Assembly: GCF_964204645.1 (NCBI RefSeq)
Contig: NC_134031.1
Span: forward strand, 9,464,501-9,528,500
From: Tubulanus polymorphus
Taxonomy: Eukaryota; Nemertea; Palaeonemertea; Tubulaniformes; Tubulanidae
Reading direction: 5' to 3'
DNA length: 64,000 bases
The notes under the pieces were generated by a model. The model did no database searches. It saw only the letters and a list, made by a program, of their open reading frames with translations, and was not told the origin of the DNA. Numbering within the stretch: position 1 is the stretch's first letter; each line of letters starts with the position of its first letter. This document shows positions 57,778 through 64,000 of the stretch, in pieces. A program made the translations under genes and the position numbers.

Positions 57778-58386
57778 TTAAAAACTTATTTTCCCAGAGA
57801 TACTAATTTTTTGATATTCAACATCTGTTATCAAATCTAGTATTTTTTCTATTATTTCATTAAATTTACTATAATCTTCTATTGTTGTACCTTTAGAAAA
57901 TTTAAATATAATAGCTGCAGGACCAATTTTACTACGTAATGTTTCTAATATTTCAATTGTATCTTTTATTTCTAGTGAATCAATATAATTTCTAACATTT
58001 TCCATGTTAGGTTTATTTGAAATGGATTTAGTTTTTGAAGTTGTTTTTTTTACTTTTTGAGGTTTATCATCGAAATAATCTTTTCATAAAACATTATTAC
58101 TCAAATTTTGATGGTGTTTTTGTGATTCGAGATGTCTATTATAATTCCTTTTTGTTATAAATTCATCACAAACTTCACATTTTATTTCATCCACATTCAT
58201 ATCATCTAATCGTTCTTTTCTTTCATTTGTATTATCTAGTGTTTCAAAATCTATTACATTTTATATGATTTGCAGTTTTTTCATGTCGTGATTTTTGGGA
58301 TTTATCGATGTATTTTTTACAATATTGGCAATAATAGTGATTTTATTAACATTATTATTTTCTGGCTGGTGTTCATTCTCCCCCAT
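57778..58386 (-). pseudogene. N-terminal zinc-finger segment of the left PolB
   Basis: Starts MGENEHQPENNN. After a frameshift: YYCQYCKKYIDKSQKSRHEK then, later, CEVCDEFITKRNYNRHLES. In the right copy the same two fingers precede PolB in one reading frame up to 59719, so the fingers and polymerase probably form one protein. A stop (TGA) and at least two frameshifts here. Confidence 0.6.
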
Positions 58387-58406
58387 TTATTAGGAAAAAA
58401 AATTAC
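58387..58406 (-). promoter_or_regulatory. Start signal of the left zinc-finger/PolB gene
   Basis: On the - strand GTAATTTTTTTTCCTAATAA then ATG: a T tract, then TAATAAATG. The same pattern precedes most genes of the element. Confidence 0.6.
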
Positions 58407-58717
58407 TTGTGGTGATGAGTGGTGTCTCGACCTTCGACCTCTGGTATGAAACAACACATTTCCTATTACTAATACAGATGGCTCAATAATGGGCGTAGGT
58501 TATTCCCACGAAATGGAGTTAATGCATGCTGGAAGACAATTTTTCTTCTGAATATTGAAAGTGGGAAAACAAGAGAATTTATGAAGCATGCATTTGAATA
58601 TGAAGACATGGTGGTTATTCATTATATTGGTAACCATGACCTGGCAAAGTTTTCTTTGCGTCCATAAATAGTAAAAAAGTACACATCCGCACCGCACCAT
58701 CGGTATTAGAGAACATC
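58407..58717. other. Junction region, nothing recognised
   Basis: GC content rises here to host-like values. No gene assigned. It may be host DNA or an unrelated insertion between the two element copies. Confidence 0.35.
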
Positions 58718-58800
58718 AAAAGTGAACACGGAGAGCCTACAAATATCTATATATCTATATCTAATATGTAGATATTTGTAGGCTCTCCGTGTTCACTTTT
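58718..58800. repeat. Perfect 32 bp inverted repeat (hairpin) at the junction
   Basis: Left arm 58718-58749 (AAAAGTGAACACGGAGAGCC...) and right arm 58769-58800 are perfect reverse complements with an AT-rich 19-base loop (TATATCTATATCTAATATG-like). It could be fused element ends or a MITE end. Confidence 0.85.
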
Positions 58801-58802
58801 AT

Positions 58803-59080
58803 GAGTAATAGGGGTAATGGGCTTTCAAGCCAAAGGTCGAACGGTCGAGTTCATTAAAAACAAAACATTAATGTCACTCCGCGACCAATTGATTTATTTA
58901 CAATACACAAATTCATATAATCAAATATATTTTAATAATAATAATTATTCTATTATTCAACTGAAATACACACGGTTATGAAAATATATTATAGTTTTAA
59001 ATTACTTTTAATGTTTTGTTTTTAATGAACTCGACCATTCAACCTTTAACCTGAAAGCCCATTACCCCTATTACTCCTAA
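58803..59080. repeat. Second inverted repeat with ~75 bp arms flanking AT-rich DNA
   Basis: 58803-58878 (GAGTAATAGGGGTAATGGGC...) is the inverted repeat of ~59003-59080, about 90% alike, with ~120 bp of AT-rich DNA between. The arms contain GTCGAGTTCATTAAAAACAA. Directly abuts the 32 bp hairpin. Confidence 0.8.
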
Positions 59081-59281
59081 AATAATCATATAAATGAATA
59101 ACATTTAAATTGACAGATTATTCAATATAAAAGTATATATTTACAACATTATTTCAATATTCATATTTGTGTGAGTTAGATTATTAAACATTAAAAGTGT
59201 TAGTAAAGTGTGATTGAAATAATACATGATATAAATCATTGAACTTCTAAAATCAATTTTAATAAAAAATTTAGTATTAAA
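59081..59281 (+). other. 5' leader of the right PolB element copy
   Basis: AT-rich leader. Just before the first gene it carries TTTTAATAAAAAATTTAGTATTAAAATGG, the general start signal (shown in part). Confidence 0.4.
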
Positions 59282-62200
59282 ATGGAAGCAAATAAGTACT
59301 ACTGCCCAACATGTAATATCAATTTAGATAAATCCCAAAAAGCAAGACACAATAAAACTAAAACACATTTAGAGGATAAATTGAAACTAGAATATGAAGA
59401 TGATATATTAGAAACTAAATTAGAAGAATTAAAGAATGAAAAAGAAACATTCAAATGTGATACATGTAATCAATCATTCAGTGATAAAAGATATTATAAT
59501 AAACATTTAAAATCTAAAAGCCATATTAGAAATAAGAATAATGATATTTTAGTTGAAGATTATTTTGATAATGATAATGATAAGAAACAGAAGACAATTA
59601 AAAGCATAAAAAATAAATTAAACAATAAAAGACCATACATGGAAGATGTAAGAAAATATATTAATTTATTGGATAATAAAAAAGATATAGAGAGGATAAT
59701 AAAGAAGATATTGAGATAACCGAAGCATTTAAAAGTGATATTGGCCCAGCAGCTATCGAGTTTAAATTTCATAAAGGAAAAACGTTAGAAGAAAATAAAA
59801 AACATTTAGAAAATATGGAAGAAATAATAAAAATAATAACTGATGTTGAATATCCCAAAATAAGTATTTCATCAAAACTTAAATTCATAAAATCTGAAGA
59901 TAAACCAATATATAATATAAATTATCATTCACAACATATTATATATAAACAACATATAGATGATAAATTAGATACATGTTATAATGAAGTAAAAACTAAA
60001 ATAGAAGAGAAATATTTTGAAGGATCTGGTTTAATATTTGATGAAATAATATTTATGACTTTACATGTGTATAACACAAAATATAATAAGTTAACTAAAT
60101 CAAAACCAATTGATGAAAATAATGTATCATATTATAAAGAACCAGATATTGAAGAATCGAGTTATATTAAACTACCATTTAAAACTAATGCTGTTATAAA
60201 TGTACAAAATGAAGATGATAAATGTTTTCTATGGGCTATAATAAGTTGTTTACACCCAGTTGAAGATTATAAACAACATAGTTTTAGATTAACTCATTAT
60301 AAACAATTTGAAAATAATAATAAGATAGATAAGTATCCTGTTATAATTAAAAACATCCCAAAAATAGATAGAGATAATAATATAATGATAAATGTATTTG
60401 ATTTAATCAAATTACCAAATACAAAAGGTAACAATATAAAACATTATACATTAGAACCTTTATATCTATCAAAAGATTATGATTCAAATGATCTTATAGA
60501 TATACTATATTATGAGAATCATTATATGTGGATTAAACAAATCGATTTATTTTTTAAATCAGAAAATGATCACCATAAAATATATCTTTGTAGAAAATGT
60601 TTACATAGATTCAGTAATGAAAGTACATTATTAAATCATAAACAATTATGTGAAAATCATGATTATTGTAAATTAGTTTTACCAAATGAAAAGGATAAAA
60701 TATTAGAATTCAAAAAATATGATAACAAAAATAAAGTACCATTTGTAATATATGGAGATTTTGAATCATTAAATAAAGAATTAACTGATCAAGATAGAAA
60801 AGAAATATATTATAAAAGAAAGAAATTAAATTCTAATGAAAATGCTTTTTCAGATGAACCACCAAAAACAAATACTATTAAAAAGATTCATGAATCAGCT
60901 GCTGCTTTCGGGTTATATATTAAATCTGATTATCCAGAACTAATTGAAAGTGAATATTACAATTACAGAAATGAAAATGTTATCAATCATTTTTGTGACT
61001 TAGAAAATGTGAATAGAAAATCATGGGCAATTAGTAGATTTATATTTAAAATCAGATGTATTATTATTAACTGATATATTCGAAAGGTTTAGAGATGTAA
61101 ACCTAAAATATTTTAACATTGATCCTTGTCATTGTTATTCATCGCCAGGATTAACATGGGATTGTGGATTAAAATTTACAAATATAAAAATGGATTTGTT
61201 AACAAATATAGATCAATTATAAAAAAAATATATTGAATATATTTGAAAAATCTATAAGAGGAGGAGTTTTAGGTGTATTAGGTGATAGATATTTCAATGT
61301 AAATGATAACCCCGGATATAAGTTATTATATATAGATGCAAATAATTTGTATGGTTGGGCAATGATGGAACCACAACCTTATGGAGTATTTGAATTAACT
61401 GAAGTTTTACAGAATGAAAATAATGATAAATTTGATTGGAAGAAAAGAATTCTAGATATTGCAGATGATTCAGATACTGGTTACTTCTTTGTTGTAGATT
61501 TAGAATATCCTGAACATATTAAATTTAAATCTAGAAATCTAGCATACTGTCCAGAACATAAAACTGTAACTCATGAAGAATTATCAAATTACCAAAAAAG
61601 AATTGAACCCGAAAATCATATTCATACAGAAAAGTTAATGGTAACTCAAGAAGATAAATATAATTATGTAGTACATTATAGAATGTTAAAGTTTTATCTA
61701 AAACAAGGAATGATCCTAAAAAAAGTACATAGTTATATTTCATTTAGTCAATCTAAGTGGTTAGAAAAATATATAGATTTTAACACCAAACAGAGAACTG
61801 AAGCTAAAACTGATTTCAAGAAAGATTTTTTCAAGTTAATGAATAATGCATTCTATGGTACGACTTGTGAAAATATTAGAAATAGAAATGATATTGAGTT
61901 AGTTAGTAATGGTAAAAGGATAAGGCATTTACAATCATATCCTAAGTTCATTGGTAACAGAATATTTGATGAAAATTTAGCTGCAGTTAAGATGAGAAGA
62001 ACATCAATGAAATTTAATAAACCAATCTATGTTGGCGCTTCAGTTTTAGAATTATCAAAATTACTAATGTATGAATTCTATTATAATGTATTACAACCAC
62101 TTTTTGGAGAAAAACATATAGAAATATTATATTTTGATACAGATTCTTACATATTAAAGATAAAAACTGATAACATAACTGATGATTTAAAAACATTAAA

Positions 62201-62669
62201 ACATCATTTTGATTTCAGTAACTATCCTAAAAATCATGAATTGTTTAGCAATGATAATAAAAAAGTTCCAGGGAAGTTTGAGGATGAATTAGGTGATGAA
62301 GAAATGATAGAGTTCATCGGTATCAGATCTAAAATGTATTCATATAAAACTAAAGAACATGAAGCTAAAAAGTTAAAAGGAATAACCAAAAGTGTAGTAG
62401 AAAAGAATATTCATTTCAAAGATTACATCAATTGTATATTCAATGAAGAAGTAAGAAAACATAAGATGAGATGTTTAAGATCTGAAGATCATGAAATGTT
62501 TATTGAAGAAATTGAAAAGATAAGTCTAAACCCATTTGATGATAAAAGATATATTTTAGATGATGGAATTCATACAGTTGCTTATGGTTGTAATTTAGAT
62601 GAATACTTAAAATTTAAAAGAGAAGAAACAAAACAGAACGAGATAATGAAAGGAATTCTAACGTGTTAA
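59282..62669 (+). pseudogene. Zinc-finger + type B DNA polymerase gene (right copy), decayed, no intein
   Basis: Fingers YYCPTCNINLDKSQKARHNK and FKCDTCNQSFSDKRYYNKHL are at the start. A frameshift near 59705 leads into PolB: CFLWAIISCLHP (~60225), a CRKCLHRFSNE..LLNHKQLCE finger (~60590), exonuclease I YGDFESLNKE (~60755). A deletion near 61005 then joins this to the region before motif A, removing ~0.95 kb (exonuclease II/III and the endonuclease VII-like block). From 61233 an open frame has motif A IDANNLYGWAMM (~61340), motif B FFKLMNNAFYG (~61835) and an uninterrupted motif C YFDTDSYILKI (62130-62162). The exonuclease could not work; the polymerase palm is intact. Confidence 0.82.
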
Positions 62670-62700
62670 TCAAATTTTAATAAAAATATATATATTATAA

Positions 62701-63054
62701 ATGGAGGGTAAACAAGCGCACAGTGAGAACAACAAATCATTTCTAGATAGAATAAAAGATACTTCAAATGTCAAATCAGTAGATTATAAATTTAAGAAGT
62801 TAAAAGAATCAATAATCCATAAGAAATATCTAATTACAAATATTGATATAGTTACTAACAAATATGGAGATAAATTAGTTATACACTTAGAATATGAAGG
62901 ATTAAAAGGAAATACACATAAATTCAGAACATATTTACCGGATAGATTTCATAGATTATCAAGTGAAGATTTAGAAGAATTATGTTCTGGTGATTTCTAT
63001 TTCGTATACAAAGGTAAGAATGAAAAAGGGCACCATGAAATAGATTTCGAATAA
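62701..63054 (+). CDS. Conserved element protein, 117 residues, unknown
   Basis: Intact; starts MEGKQAHSENNK 31 bases after PolB. Contains a VIHLEYEGLKG..KFRTYLPDRFHRLSSEDLEEL..YFVYKG core (in pieces). A similar 'LP.RF...L....' pattern occurs in small proteins of animal PolB elements. All-beta with a short helix, perhaps a nucleic-acid-binding fold, but that is a guess. A decayed copy lies at 48081-48427. The left element copy has no counterpart between PolB and the penton-like gene. Confidence 0.65.
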   Translation: MEGKQAHSENNKSFLDRIKDTSNVKSVDYKFKKLKESIIHKKYLITNIDIVTNKYGDKLVIHLEYEGLKGNTHKFRTYLPDRFHRLSSEDLEELCSGDFYFVYKGKNEKGHHEIDFE

Positions 63055-63071
63055 GAAAATATGTAAAATAA

Positions 63072-63827
63072 ATGGTAGAATTAAAAGAATACAGAATATT
63101 TGTTGATTCTAGAAAACTTACAAATTATAAATCTCATAATTTACTAGTTCAATTAGATAGAGAATTCAAGAATTGTGTAGATTTAAAATTAGTAAATATA
63201 AGTTTATGTAATTCTTTTTATAATATATCGGATAAAACTATTGAAGATAATACTGTTTTAATTCATATTAGAAATGTAGATAAATGGTTTCATCTAATTT
63301 TAAAACCAGGATTATATAATTTAGAAACATTAGCTCAAGAAATTAATCGTAGAGCACGGTTGAAAATTAGAAGAGATGATAAATTTTTAATAAGATTTAT
63401 AAAAAGTGATAGCACAAATAAAATTGAAATAAAGGTATATGATGAAAGTCAACATGCATTTATGGTAAAAAAACCTATAGCTAAACTGTTAGGAATTGTA
63501 CCAGATACTGTTACAGGAAACGTAGATGGTAATTCAAATATAATACATTTTACACACTTTTATATTCATTGCAATTTAATCGATCCTACAAAAACTTTCG
63601 AAGCAACTAAAGAAACAATTTTGTAGTTCTAGTATACTAAATATTTTACCGCTAAAAATGTTAAACAATTTGGAACTCAAATAAATTATAATTTAACAGA
63701 ATGTGATTTTAAACCTTGCATTCCTAAATTTAATAATTTTCAATTGGAAATAAATCATAATGGATATTTAATTGATTTGAATAACTTTCCTGTGATATAT
63801 GAATTAGTTATAAGATTTAGAAAGTAA
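63072..63827 (+). pseudogene. Candidate penton-like protein, right copy, frameshifted
   Basis: Same blocks as 51378-52136 (first ~50 residues nearly identical). Open to 63626, where a one-base change of frame after FEATKET creates TTG TAG. The rest continues in another frame to TAA at 63825-63827 (..GYLIDLNNFPVIYELVIR). The two proteins differ most around residues 55-140. Confidence 0.6.
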
Positions 63828-63842
63828 TTTTTCACTATATAA
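63824..63842 (+). promoter_or_regulatory. Start signal of the 63843 gene
   Basis: GTAATTTTTCACTATATAA then ATG. It contains the stop TAA of the penton-like gene, exactly as in the left copy. Confidence 0.55.
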
Positions 63843-64000
63843 ATGAATATAACTGTTGGACCGAGTATATGTTTTGGGTTTGATTTTAAACATGAGAAAG
63901 AAATGAAATTTAACATTAATGATGTAATTATACATATTAAAAATATTGCATTTTCTAATGAAACAACATTTGAGTATGAAACAACAAGCATATTGATAAA
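63843..64000 (+). CDS. 117-residue conserved protein, right copy, cut by window end
   Basis: Starts MNITVGPSICFGFDFKHEK, nearly identical to 51008-51361 for ~48 residues. It diverges near 63985 through a small insertion (ACAACAAGCAT), so it may be frameshifted just before the window ends. The gene order penton-like then this gene is the same in both copies. Confidence 0.65.
   Translation, partial: MNITVGPSICFGFDFKHEKEMKFNINDVIIHIKNIAFSNETTFEYETTSILI

Larger units (their letters stand above)
50594..58386 (-). mobile_element. Left copy of a virus-like PolB element (Polinton/adintovirus-related), decayed
   Basis: An abrupt change to AT-rich sequence with closely packed, intronless genes. Order on the - strand: zinc finger + PolB (with intein), then the candidate penton-like protein, a 117-residue protein, a 73-residue membrane protein and a broken 54-residue one. 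One gene runs the other way (52205-53461). PolB with an endonuclease VII-like insertion is the type found in Mavericks/Polintons and relatives. I see no integrase, packaging ATPase, protease or major capsid gene in this copy, so it is either incomplete or a different lineage. Confidence 0.75.
53458..58386 (-). pseudogene. Zinc-finger + type B DNA polymerase gene (left copy), decayed, intein-bearing
   Basis: Protein-primed family B polymerase, probably replicating the element. Two C2H2 fingers at the start (57778-58386), then PolB in several frames: exonuclease I YGDFES (~56950), an endonuclease VII-like CCYC..RDHDH..AAHEDCN block (~56490-56590), exonuclease II FHNLSGYDTH (~56440), motif A LLYIDANSLYGWAMM (~55670), motif B FFKLMNNSFYG (~55250) and motif C IL-FD..TDSYILKI, split by an intein. 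Frameshifts near 57770, 57500, 57050 and 56080, and a small deletion between ~55330 and 55270. The C-terminal part (53458-53913) is open. Catalytic residues are conserved. Confidence 0.8.

Overview
The window is animal nuclear DNA, most likely from a marine invertebrate. The anchor is the 3' part of a spliced Mediator gene, MED24, on the + strand. Six exons (1244-1484, 2178-2415, 2492-2635, 8632-8706, 25297-25442, 45591-45797) join in perfect phase and give the last ~349 residues, ending in a stop codon and an AATAAA signal. The first ~46 kb is therefore one gene whose introns (up to 20 kb) have filled with transposons.

Introns 1-4 hold dispersed repeats and, at 12958-24476, an 11.5 kb DNA transposon of the Kyakuja-Dileera-Zisupton (KDZ) type. 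Its ends are ~20 bp terminal inverted repeats followed by arrays of CTCGGCCGAG palindromes spaced ~33 bp apart. It carries a decayed, multi-exon KDZ transposase (+ strand), a second spliced gene on the - strand that I do not recognise, and three smaller elements (one TTAA-type, two TWA-type, one nested in another).

The last MED24 intron (25443-45590) holds a Penelope-like retroelement with GIY-YIG endonuclease, inverted ends and hammerhead-ribozyme-like motifs (27928-30414). Next come a complete Ty3-type LTR retrotransposon with 167 bp LTRs and a 5 bp target duplication (30440-35293), a palindromic pair of ribozyme-like motifs (~36.95 kb), a TTAA MITE (38533-39147), and a decayed Ty3-type remnant with a TA-flanked MITE inside its RNase H region (39780-42862).

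Downstream of MED24 lie transposon scraps (45.97-50.1 kb). From ~50.6 kb to the end the DNA becomes very AT-rich, with closely packed intronless genes of a virus-like element built around a protein-primed type B DNA polymerase (PolB). Two diverged copies sit head to head around a palindromic junction at 58.7-59.1 kb: a - strand copy (50594-58386) and a + strand copy (59282 to beyond the window end). They encode a zinc-finger/PolB protein, a candidate jelly-roll capsid (penton-like) protein, several small conserved proteins, and in the left copy a convergent protein resembling the late transcription factor VLTF3 of large DNA viruses. Many genes share an upstream T-tract plus TAAATG signal.

The most striking feature is at 53914-54959: an intein with a LAGLIDADG homing endonuclease, sitting exactly in the PolB catalytic motif C (YFD^TDS). 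The same motif in the right-hand copy is uninterrupted, so occupied and empty sites lie 7 kb apart. The intein and both polymerases are broken by stops, frameshifts or deletions, so these are fossil copies.
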